From NCBI RefSeq assembly GCF_016920785.2, contig NW_024609857.1:65950488-66014487 (forward strand): a stretch of 64,000 bases of DNA, given 5' to 3'. Position 1 is the first letter of the stretch. Each line of letters starts with the position of its first letter. Source of the stretch: Ixodes scapularis (lineage: Eukaryota > Arthropoda > Arachnida > Ixodida > Ixodidae). This document shows positions 32,475 to 43,142 of the stretch, one piece after another. The position numbers and the translations under genes are program-made. The notes beneath the pieces are model-generated. The model searched no databases. It saw nothing but the letters and a program-made list of their open reading frames with translations, and had not been told where the DNA came from.

Positions 32475-32896
32475 TGTGATGGAAAGATGGTGAATAAAGG
32501 ACAAAGAACCCGAGGACGGCGAGTGAAAGAAAGAGAGGTGTATTATGTACAGAAGAAAAAACGAAAATAGATGACGTAGTCTCACTCGAGTCAGGCACCG
32601 CACCTTCACGTCGTCGTCGGCGGCGGCCACGGGTGCTGCCTTCTGGGTCGGCTTGGGGAATGTTCGCTTTCCGGCGTAGGCGGCGGTCCCCTTGGCCAGG
32701 GCTAGCTCTCACGGGCCTCTAGCCGCCCGTCCAGAACCAGTCGTTGCTGCCGTCGGGACCGCGGGAGCCCACCGATGTCTTCTTTAGCGTCGCAGTTGCC
32801 GATCTGCCTTCAGAAGCCCTCTTTTTCACGCGCACCACACTGCCCGGCCCCACTTCGTCTTCCTCTCTTCTCGCTTCCATAGTCCACCTCATCACA
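32475..32896 (-). repeat. 5' LTR of the Gmr1-type element
   Basis: 422 bp, one substitution relative to 27188-27609. Should contain the promoter, but no element was singled out. Confidence 0.93.
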
Positions 32897-32901
32897 ACAT
32901 G

Positions 32902-34780
32902 TCGTCCTGAATATAAATCACGCAATAGTGATTACTCGACAGCACCACTGTACAATGCTTGTCTATACGAAGACATATCCAGATTAGGCTACATCAGTGC
33001 AGTCCATGAATATACGTTCACGAGAGTGGGTATTTATCAGCTATAGCCACCAGATTATGTAAGACAGACACATCCATACCATAATAAACTGTATTTACAG
33101 ATATAGAAAGGCAGGACATAGTATACCCTTTGCGAAATTCAATCTGTCCACCTCAATAGCTACCATCATATAAGTGTATATGATCTGTACATGCTAATGG
33201 CTGCCTTACGATGGCTGATAAGTGAATGATTTAAACATAGGCACCGATGCAGACTTGGAGCCTTAACATTACAGACGTTAGTCCGCAATAGAGTAATATA
33301 CACAAGGTAAAGAGCGGAAACTGCCATAGGCTCCAGCCGTCCAGATAATACGCAACGCACCTATTGAACGGGATAAAATGTTCATTTGGCAGTTTTCAGG
33401 TTCCGGTAGGGGTAGTTTTTGTTTCGAATGCGGCAGTTTGGCTCACGGGCAAAAAAACACGGCCTCTTCCTCTTTTAGTTGCAATTCTGGCTAAAATCTT
33501 TATTGTATTTACAAGTATTTACTACCTATAAGTGCAGTTCTAAAAGTAGGAATTGCATACTCTGTGAAGTAAAAATTAGCCGACATCAGAGAACAAAATG
33601 TATATGTTGTTGCGGTAAAATATTTAAAATTAGACAAAGAGAATCTTGGCTTATGAAATATTATAAGTAAAACAGGAAGTAACTCAAACACAATTTATTT
33701 TTAGCTCAATTATGTACAGATGAATCAGTTCTGGAGTAACATGTTTTCTAAGACAGCGATTTATATTTACAAAAGGAAATTATTATTAACATAATGAATC
33801 ATTTTCAACATACTGAACGAGACAAACATCAGAGAAAACATCCGTAATAATAATTTGCCAACCAAGAACATGTGGCATGAAAATTTACGAAGCTCAAGCA
33901 ATACACAGCTTGCTCAGAAAGTGTCACAAAGTCAAAGGTCGCAGGATAAAAAATATTTCCTCTCAACCTCCCAAAAGCCACCTGCTAGCGAGGTGTACCA
34001 TAGCGCCATAGACAGTTTCCACATCAGTCTTGGTAGATTAATTCAGCATACTTTAACATTTTGTTTTTCATTAAAACAGAAAGCACCAAACCATACCTAG
34101 TAGATTAAACCAGGTACAGGCAGATTTATAGAAACCGAAGCTGCACTGTTAAATAAAATACCTCCTAAATATGTACACATAACTTCACATTAAAAAAATA
34201 CAGCATTGCCCTTTTAATTTGTCGAATTGTCTCGCAGAAAAAGCAGACTGGAAACTTACTTTATCTAGGTCCCTGTTAACGAAACGGGCATGCCAACAGA
34301 GACGTACTCAGCAAAACATCTTTAAAAACCTTTATGACACTCCTCGGAACAGAGACGAAAAGAACCGACACCCCGGCGGTGTTGCAAACAAAACAACACA
34401 CACATTTGGAACATGTGCTACACTCTCTACAATGATAAGGACGTGAGATTCTAGCTGCCTGATAAAATCTAGAGCAGCCTCTGAGGGTACAACTAGATTC
34501 CCAAACAATTTGCCGGGCACATTATACGGTTTAGCATCAGGAAATACTGGTGAAGCGCTGTTTTCTTCTCAGACTTCTCCTTCAGCGAATCAGAACAGAC
34601 AGAGTTCTGAGTCATTTTCTCGAGAAAAGGTTTGATAAGCAATCCTCCTACATATAATATGCTGAAAAGCATATTGATTTTTTTTTTGTGTTTGGACAGC
34701 GCCTGGTACGGTACCGCTTGACGTAGTGTTAGTGATTAGCGATTAGTAGATCTCACAAAAGCTTGGTCTGTGAAATCAGT
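32902..34780. other. Spacer, no gene identified
   Basis: AT-rich. A minus-strand 59-codon frame starts with the ATG near 34670 (MLFSILYVGGLLIKPFLEK) and ends near 34495. It has no known family and is weakly supported. Possible AATAAA signals are present but nothing ties them to a gene. Confidence 0.3.
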
Positions 34781-34789
34781 ATGCCACCC

Positions 34790-34910
34790 AAACAAGGCGA
34801 TTGGTCTCTTGGTTGTAAATCAGCAATTTAGCGCTGTATGGCTGCTAACCTTGGCCATTTAATGGACGTCACGCAGTGATAATTACACGATCCCGATGCG
34901 ATAATACGCT
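34790..34910 (-). repeat. Diverged copy of the tRNA-derived SINE body
   Basis: The + strand pattern TAAATCAGCAATTTAGCGCTG, GGCTGCTAACCTTGGCC-TTTA and TCACGCAGTGATAATTACACG parallels 45405-45480 step by step, with many substitutions. The tRNA-like head is missing. Confidence 0.45.
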
Positions 34911-36051
34911 CATAGGCCCGTAGCGCTCAAGTTTGGAGTAGCGTTCCGAAAAAATAAAATAAAATGTATTTAGGTCGCGGTCTGGTTTCTCAAAGAAGAA
35001 AATAGCAAAACGCTGAATGGCAAGTATACTTAGCTATTAGACAGAATGCTAAAAGCGCGAGTTGCAGTTGTCTTTGTTAATTTCATGTCTTTCTTTAGCT
35101 ATTTTAAACGTTTTGTTAGCGCGCAGGGACAGACGCTTGTGAAGGATCCTTCCTGCTGCATGTCGCGTTTGGCGGAACCTAAGGCTGCACTTTATTCTAT
35201 AGTATCTTTGCAGATGCGCTAAACCCCGCCCCCCCCCCCCCTTCCCTTTCCCCCAGACAACGACACGTAGCAACAGGCAGCGGGAGAGATTGAACTCTGG
35301 ATCTCATTCGGCGTTCGGCGTGGAACATCGCCAGATTTCGCCCCGCGTGCTTCCTGCGACGCACAGCATACTGACCGAGTTTTTCTCCTTGCCCCTCTGG
35401 GAGGTGCAACCCTGCCAAACGAACAACGACAGTTTCGACAGCTAGTTAGAGAGTTACCTTGAATCATGTGGAATCCATTGAAAAGATTCTTCCCGGAGAC
35501 CGTAGACAAATCTGTCTCGGAGCATATCGTCCAGCGTCGACCCGAAGTCGCAGTGCTCCAACAGCCGACGAAGCTCAGCGATGTAATCAGCGATACTCTC
35601 ACCCGGCCGCTGGTCGCGCCTCCCGAACTAAAACCGCTGCACGATAACGGACGGCCTAGGGTTTAAGAAAGCCGTCAGCTTCGAGACGATATCCTCGAAA
35701 CTTGTCTCGGACGGAAGAGCCGGCAAACAGAGAGAACGATTTTCAAACAGACCCGGACTGCGGACCCGGGCGCCGGAACCCGTAGTGACGTCGGCGCTCC
35801 CTCCGTACGGGCGGTGACGTAATTACGGCTTCCGGCACCCGAACTGAAGAGTTGAAAAATTTTCAACTTTCTCCTTCCCGGGTCGTGACGTAGATTTCCG
35901 TATTTTCTCCGCGGCAAATCAGCGCGGCGCGCTTCCCTTCTCCGCCCTCCTTGCCACCGGCGTTCACGTCGTTCCGTCGTTCCGCCAGTTCCGCGTGCAA
36001 ATGCCTCCGACGCAGGCGCACCGTGCTTGCTCGCGACAAAGGCTGCGAAGA

Positions 36052-36189
36052 TGACCTTTCCACCCGTCTCCGACGCGAGGAAAGCTGCTCAAGCTGCAAA
36101 GAAGAGTGCCGCTTACGCGAAGAGGGCTGAAGTTGCCGCTGCGTTTGACGTACCCGAGAAAGCCTATGGATTAGTTCAGCGGGTTTAGC
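36052..36189 (+). CDS. Small open frame inside the Harbinger element, unknown
   Basis: 45 codons from ATGACCTTTCC to TAG, rich in Ala and Lys (DARKAAQAAKKSAAYAKRAE). Harbinger elements usually carry a second, Myb-like protein, but no Myb repeat is visible here, so this may be chance. Confidence 0.15.
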
Positions 36190-36734
36190 GGTACCCCTGG
36201 ATCTACGACGGGTATCGTAGCGACCACAAGGATCGGGACAAGTGAAAGAACTCGATACTGCTTTTAATAATTTATTGACACTGTTTCGGAGACACGGGAG
36301 GTGGTTGCAACCCGATGAAACGGCATCTTCAATGCAAATATGAGTGGCCTTTAGAAAGGCTGTTTGTAGAGGCAGGCAGTGGTTGGCTTGCTGGCTGCAA
36401 AGAGACCGGAAAGGCAGTGGGATGTTATTAATAAGCAGATGTGCTAAGCTTCCAGCTTTGAGGGCACGCTTGTTTACTACAATTGTAATGAAGCAACTCA
36501 CTTGTTCATTTTCTTTTTTTATACACAATGTTTTACCAGCCTCGGGCACTCTGCGAGCGACAAGATTCCCTCCCCCCCGAAACAAAATCCTGGCTACGTG
36601 CCTAGCTGCAACCATTGTGCGTGCGAGCTACATCCGACACGTAAAAGGTTAAAAAGGTCAACGACACTGGTACGCGCTGTAGACCAGTTTTTATGCAGTA
36701 CTGTACGACCACTAGGCTAGGGTCTATAACACCC

Positions 36735-36860
36735 GTCACGCAGTAGTGAAACACGAACGTCTGCTGGTACGATGCTCATCCAGATCGAAACGGGCAGAGG
36801 TGGGGATTGAACCCAAGATCCCTGGGTTCTGCAGCGCGAGCTTTCGTGCAGAATTCACTC
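36735..36860 (-). repeat. tRNA-derived SINE copy
   Basis: The minus strand contains GCTCGCGCTGCAGAACCCAG, then GGGTTCAATCCCCACC (a Pol III B-box type sequence), GATCTGGATGAGCATCGTAC and CACTACTGCGTGACGGG. The same order occurs in the copy at 45390-45590. Confidence 0.6.
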
Positions 36861-37242
36861 ATAAGCAGCTTGTAAGCACACATCGTAGCTAGCACAAAGG
36901 ACAAAGAAGCACAAAGGGCTTCCGTCATGCATGCACTCAAAGAAGCACAACACCGTGACCAGATTTAGTGGACCGAAAGAGCGTGTCGTACGAGCTGCAC
37001 ATGTGCATGCCATTGCTATTTTTTTATAGCACAGACGAAGTAAAATTTGACAAGCGTGTGACTCTTACGAAAGCTGCTCTTGCGATCCTGCTGCGTTAAA
37101 AATGATAAAAACGTGCTTTCACTGCGGGAGCGCACGCTCCAGGTGAGTATTCCTGCGAGCGACGCGCGGGCCCATGTGGAACGCCACTTGATATATAACA
37201 TGAAACTAATCCAAAATAAAAAGCAGCACACCCTACCTCGCT

Positions 37243-38474
37243 CGTGACATTCGGAAGCACTCGAAGAATTCCCGGCCGTCGGGGTCTTCGAACATCTGTC
37301 TCACGATGGTGGCATACTCGCAGACAGGGATGGGCAGTATTTCAAATACAAGTATTTGAAACACGTACTTCAAATACTTTGTGTATTTTGCATTTGTATT
37401 TAATTACAACTTGGGTAATGTATTTGACGTGTGTATTTATATACTAAAACGTGGGTATTTCAAATACAATTGTAATTAAATACAATTTTGTGGGCGAAAA
37501 TACATCCCTCAAATTTCTTGTCACGACTCATTTTGCTCATCCTAAGACGTGTCCAGAGCAGGAAGAAAACTACGTTCTGCACCGAATGCAGTGTCTCTCA
37601 ATCAAGCACAAATGTTTAGTGACTTTGTGGTTACGGTGCTAGTCCAGGGCAAGAATAGTGAAGAAATCGACGTTCACAGGTAGACTGGCTAAATAAGTGC
37701 CTGTGACAACTTCTGATCCTTTCCAGCCTGATTTCCATCCATATTTTTGCCTGGAACATTCTAAATGCGCGGGTCGTTCAGATTTTCGTAACTAGTGCGA
37801 GTTGCAAAAATAAAAAAAAAATTCTCTGGCTAGTGCTGCGCGTCTTGGTCGTCTCAGTTCTTTGTTGGTCTATACCAAAATGTAATCGACAAAAAAAGCT
37901 GCTTGAAGCTCTGTACTTTTTTCCCCTATTACGTCCAAGCTGATTACATTTTTTTTTTTGTGATTATATTTCTATTACGTTACTAGAGCCTCGCACACTA
38001 ACTCCCGAGTTTGCAATGCAAAATTAAAATGAGATACTTAGAAACCCGTTGCAGGTGCCCTAATGTCGCTGACACAAATTTTGAGGAATGTATTTAAAAA
38101 AGTATTTGTAGGGGACCAAATACATTTGGTTGTATTCGTATCTTGTACTTAAATGCTTTTTTGGAAATGTAATTAGATTTGTAATTAAATACATTTTTGA
38201 CGAAGTATTTTGTATTTGTATTTCGATACATATTTGCATGTATTTTGCCCATCCCTGCTCGCAGATCATTTTTCGAGGCTGCAGGCACTCGCGGACGGCC
38301 TTTCGCTTCTTTTTTCTTCACGCTCCGTAGGTACGGCTCACACGCAGCCGCGAAAGCAGTCAGCCGACGCCAGTTGATAGTTCTTGCATTGGTCACGCAC
38401 CTCACTACACAAAGGTTCATAAGTGAGGCAATTCGAGCTTCGTAGCCGGGATCCTGCCGAGACGACGCCATCAC
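37243..38474 (-). pseudogene. Harbinger transposase N-terminal exon, interrupted
   Basis: A minus-strand frame starts near 38473 (MASSRQDPGYEARIASLMNL) and continues to a run of lysines near 38305. A one-base frame change there leads into RECLQPRKMICEY. Across the hAT MITE the frame resumes with VRQMFEDPDGREFFECFRMS at 37324-37250, the conserved FF-FRMS segment preceding the first catalytic Asp of PIF/Harbinger transposases. It ends at a donor-like GAG/gtaggg (37243). The DDE exons were not found. Broken by the frame change and the insertion. Confidence 0.55.
37325..38257. mobile_element. 933-bp hAT MITE with perfect 8-bp target duplication
   Basis: The ends CAGGGATGGGCAGTATTTCA and (inverse) CAGGGATGGGCAAAATACAT are hAT-type TIRs. 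The 8-mer CTCGCAGA is repeated perfectly at 37317-37324 and 38258-38265. Subterminal regions are crowded with GTATTTG/CAAATAC motifs in both orientations, likely transposase-binding sites. No coding capacity. Inserted into the Harbinger transposase exon. Confidence 0.92.
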
Positions 38475-38909
38475 GAAACAAAGCGAGTGCCGATCTAGAC
38501 GGAGCGCGCCGCGCGCCCGGACTGCCCAGGCGACGACCCGGTTTGACGACAGCCGCTGATTGGTTGCCTGAGAGCCGCCGTGACGTCACTCCCGTATTCG
38601 GAGACCCGTGCCGCGCGCCGTTCAAATAAAATCGTGACGTCAGTTCCCGTAAACGGGAGCCGGAAGTGATTACGTTAGTACGGGTTCCGGCTCCCGGGTT
38701 CCGTATTCCGAATCTGTTTGAACCGCCCTTAACGCAGCACGCATCTTCTCGGCTGCCTTGAGGTCGTTCGCGATGAAGTAAAACTCCAGTCACTCCAGGT
38801 AGAAAGGCCATGTAGCGTCGGTACCCGGCACGAACTTGCCGATGGTGCCAAATGTCGCGGCTGCCCCCATCGTACCTTGCTGGCCGAGCGCGTCTGCTTT
38901 GTACCCCAT

Positions 38910-39289
38910 CGACGTCGTCAATGCTATATGTTTAATAGCGAAAAGGTTACAAGTCTATTTACAAGTGGAACGTCTGCCCTGAGGCCTACACCGTAATGGT
39001 CCATCTGACATGACAATCAGTCGTCGTCTACTTCTCTCATGTGGCACGCACCACCTGCAAAACTGCCTGACGGAGAACCGAGTGGACATCTATGAAAGTT
39101 TTACATTCTTGACATATTACTAAAGCACAACTATTTTTAGCGGGATTATTTTTAAACAGTAATCTTACAGATTACTTTTCGTAGTAGCCCCGGTTCGCGG
39201 ACGGGATTGGAGGCGTATCTGGGCCGCGAACCGGCCGGACTTTCCGCTCTTTCCCTTGTGTGCTACATTAATCTATGAGTTTGCTGCGT
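38910..39289. other. Spacer between gypsy gag and LINE
   Basis: Upstream of the gag start; no LTR recognised. A short inverted GC motif (GGTTCGCGGACGGG / GGGCCGCGAACCGG) lies at 39190-39235. Confidence 0.3.
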
Positions 39290-39405
39290 TGTTGTTCGAT
39301 TGATTGAAACGTTTATTTAATTTCCATGCCTCTGGTCTATGAAACCTCATGTGGCATGCGGGAAGGGGGAGTGGGAGAGGGGTAGTGATGGGATGGTGAT
39401 GGATT

Positions 39406-42400
39406 AGACGTACCGTCCGATCCCGGAGGACCGGAGGTAGGAGATGATTGATGCGAAGATCAGATCTCGTTCTGCGGGTGCTGAGGTTCTCGGATGCGTC
39501 CATTCCCGAAGGGTCACTGGTCTAAGGCGCGGTAGTAAGGTGTTAATTGCCGCTATCCGTTCTAGTGACGCCTCTTCACAGGACCGTACAAGATGCTAGC
39601 AAGTCTCAGGGAAACCGCAGTGTGGACATCCAGGGTCAGGACCTGTGTCATTCTCATCTGTTGACTTGTAGAACTTGGCACGCCAAAAGGGAGGAGTCAT
39701 CATAGTCCGAGTCTGGAGCCTGTGTAGTGCCACTTGCTCCCATCGTGGAAGCCCGCGAGGGATCGGGTGGGGGTTTGAAGGTAGGAGCGCTGCAAGGCGC
39801 GCTTTTCGTGCTCTTTGTTCTTCCTTCTTCTTTTCGGTTAGATCAAAGCCCTCGTCAGGTGGAACGTCCCGTTGAACGGGCGAGGGGACCGGGCCTTGTG
39901 AGGGCTGAGTATTTGCCTGTAGCAGTGCCCTCGCGGCCCCGTCCGCCCGCTCGTTCCCTGGAACGCCTGCGTGGCCCGGTATCCACGCGATGGTGATTGT
40001 TTGTCGAGCCGCGGCTTGACGAACCAGTTCGCGGATGCGCGCAACTGTAACGTTGCATGTGCTCGACTGCTGTAGTGCACGCATCGCCTTTTGGGAGTCG
40101 GTGTATATTCGAGTTTCTGTAGTTTCTGCTCGTGGCATGTTCGCGGCTCTTTCAACGGCGAACAAAACTGCCAGAAGTTCCGCCATGCAACTGCTCCGCG
40201 TACATGCGGTAAGCTTGTGGCTCGTCTCATTGCGTGTAGGGGAATGCCAGGAAATCGCAGTGCGGCCGTTGTTGTCTCTCGCCGCGTCCGTGTAGAAGAC
40301 ATCCACGTGCGCGGCAAGCTTGCTGACTTCAGCGCGGTGGATGGCTACTTGTGTAGCACGTCGTCCAGGGTGATCAGGTCCTTGATGACTTGGGAGGGGC
40401 TTGATGGGAGTGACTGCCTCTGCATCCCAAAGTGGCGTCGGTGTAGGCATGAGTGGGCCGTCAATTAGGTCGGAACGGCCAATCGAGGCAAGAATAATTC
40501 GCCCGTGAGGACTGCGAGATAGCCGCTGAGCTTGGCTTATCCGCATCTCCTCGGCAATCTCACGGATGGTGTTCATTTGAGCGGTCCTTTCTAGCTGTTC
40601 AACCGGTGTGAAGCGGGGGAGCCCTGTAACAACCCGCATGGCCGCTCTCAGCATGGTTACTAGTGTGGTTTCTTGAGTCTTCGTAAGGCGGAGGTAGTTC
40701 AGTCCGTACAGTACCTTCGAGATTAGGAGGGTACGGACGAGTCGCCGGAGGAGATCATCCTGTGCACCCCAGGCTTTGCTCGAGATAGCCTTGAGCAAGT
40801 CTAGGCCCTCCTTGCACTGCGATTTTACTCTCCGAAGCCAAGTGACTGCACCGCCTTTGTGGTCAAATGGGACCCCGAGGATTTTGACGGAGTTGTTCTG
40901 GGCGATGGGGATTCCCTCCCCCCCCCCCCCCCCCCCCCCAGTTGGATGTCGGTACGGGCGCTCCTGCGTCGGCTGGGTATAACCATGTACGTGGTCTTCT
41001 CCTTAGATAACTCCAACCCTGATCGGATGGCGAAGGTCATGACAACGTCAAGCGCGCTCTGCATGTAGCGTTGTTGGCTATCCGCCCCACCTGCCGTCGT
41101 CCACAGGGTGACGTCATCCGCATAAATGGTGAAGCGAATTTGTGGGATGGCTTCAAGGGTGAGAGCCAGGTCAACCATGGCGATGTTGAATAGTAGCGGT
41201 GACAAAACCGCCCCCTGTGAAACACCGATATTGTTTGTTTTCCATTGACCTTTGGTTTGCCCGATAGAAACCTGGAACGTGCGATCCTGTAGGAATGTTT
41301 TGATGAAATTCAGGAATCGGCCCTGTATACCCCTTTTCTTTGCGGCGGCCACGACTGTGCTGTGTGGTATCGAATCGAATGCTTTCCGTAGGTCAATGGC
41401 CACGAGCGTACGCAGTTGGCTTTTAAAAAGCCGGCGCTCGTAGAGATCATGATGTATCAGGAGCAGGCTGTCTTGTGCCGAAAGGTGAGGTCTGAAGCCC
41501 GTTTGCATGGGATGGAAAGCACCCGTCGATTCAAGAATCCATGTCAGGCGTGTTGTGACCTTGCGTTCTAAAACTTTGCAAAGGTTGGACGTCAAGGAGA
41601 TCGGGCGGAGGTTAGCCACCGCGTGTGGTGTCTTGCCGGGCTTTGGGATAGGGATCACTGTAGACCTCTTCCAGTCGGATGGGAGTTCACCGTTCACCCA
41701 AATGGTGTTGAATGTGTCAAGGAGCTCTTTTATGGCATCTTGTGAAAGGTTCCGGAGCGCGGTGATGGTTACACGGTCTGGTCCAGGTGCCGACTTTGCT
41801 CGTGCCGCGCCAAGAGCATCCAGGAGTTCTGCGAGCGTGAAAAGAGCGTCCGCCGGCTGTTCGTGCAAGATGGTTTCCCGGGCGTAGACTTCGGCGGCGG
41901 GTGGCTCGGGCTGTTGGGGGAAGAAACAACTTCCTGCCTCTTCCGCAAGCTGCTCTTCCTTGATGTCAAGGCGGAGCGCTAGATTGCTTCCGGTGTTGCA
42001 CATTTTTGTTTTCCCGGCATGCCCTTTGTAGGCTTGCCACAGCTTGCGGTAGCCTGTCCGTTCGTTAAAGGAGTCCCACAGGCTACGCCAGATAGTGTGG
42101 CGGAGCTCGATTGTGTACCTTTTGGCCTTTGCTGTCGTGCGATTCAGGCGGATCTTATTCCGGAGGGATCTCCTGGCTCTGTAGCGCTGGAGAGCCTTCA
42201 GTCTCCTGTCCCACAGCTTGATCAGGTGCAAGTCGGGAGGTGGTGTGTCTTCCTTCACGTTGTATTCCGCACGGGACTCCCGAAGGGCTTGCTGAATCCG
42301 GTCTGCGAATGGGACGTTGGCAGGACGGCTCATTGCGGTGCGGAAGTTGTCCCACTTTGTGGAAGTGACTCGACGCCTGGGCGAGGAGCTGATGGGGAGC

Positions 42401-43142
42401 TTTATGCGTATGGGGAGGTGGTCACTGCCCCATGGATCAGTCTGGACTTGCCATTGCACCTGTAGACGCGGAGAGGCTCAAGTGAGGTCGGGAGACGTGT
42501 CTTTTTGGCTCGCGACTTGGGCCAGCCGTGTTGGAGTGTCAGGGTCGTTGCATAGCTGAAGCCCAGCTGCAAGGCATGCTCTCTTGATGTGCTTTCCCCT
42601 GGCGCTTTTGTTCGGGTATCCCCACGCGGTATGTCGGGCATTGAAGTCTCCAGCTAGGATGATATGCTTGTTCTGTTCTACCAAGCCCTTTATCCAATTG
42701 ACCTCGTTCGAGTCCCCGCACGGTCTTATGTATGTGTTATGTATGTTGATGGGTGTGTCTCCAAACTTGACCCGCGTGGAGGCGACTTCGCGGGCATCAC
42801 AACATGACGCCTCGGAGTTCAATTTTGCCTGCTTGTGCTTTTTCTTTATAAGTTAACTACAATACCGAAATTTGATGTCTGTCTTTGTATACTGGGGTTA
42901 ATGTAAGTGTTGTATCCCCTAATTTTAAGATTCCTTACGTTAGCCTCCTGAAGAAGAATAACGTCAGGTGCCTTGTTGTTAAGTATTGACAGACGCGTTT
43001 TGAATTCATAAATTTTCTGTTGTAAGCCACCGCAGTTCCACTGCAGGATCCATGGTTGTGGGTTCACTCGAAGCTTGTTGCGCTTGTGGATGTGTTTTTC
43101 CCCTCGGGTGTTTGTATGTGTATGAGAATTACTATCCGTCAC
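39406..43142 (-). pseudogene. LINE ORF2: endonuclease, RT, RNase H
   Basis: APE endonuclease: LQWNCGGLQQK and PDVILLQE near 43050-42970, GDFNARHTAWGY near 42650, SDHLP near 42425. RT: APGPDRVT, LRPISLTSNLCKVLER, GVSQGAVLSPLLFN and active site YADD (residues 446-449 of the 544-codon piece ending 40825). RNase H (39596-40798): FYTDAA, AELLAVLFAVE, YTDSQKA and WIPGHAGVPGNERAD, then CPHCGFPETC. Breaks: frame change with apparent deletion near 42825-42845, TGA at 42478-42480 where Trp is expected, frameshift in the 22-nt poly-C tract at 40918-40939, and TAG at 39596-39598 inside the terminal finger. The reading continues to a stop near 39406. Confidence 0.85.
40918..40939. repeat. 22-nt homopolymer C tract inside LINE RT
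   Basis: A pure C run (G on the coding strand) replaces the sequence between TDIQL and IPIAQNNSVKILG of ORF2 and throws the frame. Homopolymer expansion or assembly error. Confidence 0.9.

Larger units (their letters stand above)
27188..32896 (-). mobile_element. Young, apparently complete Gmr1-type Ty3/gypsy retrotransposon
   Basis: A 5.7-kb element with 422-bp LTRs differing at one position (C/T at 27532 versus 32819) and a perfect 5-bp target duplication ACATG (27183-27187 and 32897-32901). A primer binding site beginning TGGCGTCCGCGACAGGAC lies 5 nt inside the 5' LTR, and a polypurine tract AAAGGGGGGGTCG directly precedes the 3' LTR. One uninterrupted gag-pol frame of 1494 codons fills it. 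Domain order is Gag, protease, integrase, RT, RNase H, which is the Gmr1 arrangement rather than the usual gypsy order. Near-identical LTRs and the intact frame indicate recent and perhaps ongoing mobility. Confidence 0.93.
35742..38722 (-). mobile_element. PIF/Harbinger-type DNA transposon, non-autonomous
   Basis: TIRs of about 43 bp: the left end begins TTCAAACAGACCCGGACTG, the inverse of the right end TTCAAACAGATTCGGAATAC, and both continue into GCCGGAACCCGTA. A Harbinger-like transposase N-terminus lies near the right end on the minus strand. The main transposase body was not found. The element contains a SINE (36735-36860) and a 933-bp hAT MITE (37325-38257). No 3-bp target duplication could be fixed at the gag junctions. 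Confidence 0.65.
35455..38909 (-). pseudogene. Ty3/gypsy gag, split by a Harbinger insertion
   Basis: The N-terminal part (38909-38723) reads GKFVPGTDATWPFYLE, a stop, then LEFYFIANDLKAAEKMRAAL, the usual gypsy Gag start where the stop replaces Arg. The C-terminal part (35741-35455) reads SFEDIVSKLTAFLNPRPS, a TAG in QRF*FGRR, then RPGESIADYIAELRRLLEHC and MLRDRFVYGLREES, the retrotransposon-gag core. The two halves meet across 35742-38722, which is foreign DNA. At least two in-frame stops make it dead. No LTRs or pol for this element were found here. Confidence 0.75.

Noticed and set aside
35863..36615. 250-codon open frame on the minus strand inside the Harbinger element
   Set aside because: Arg/Ser-rich with no transposase or Myb motif; probably chance in GC-rich sequence.
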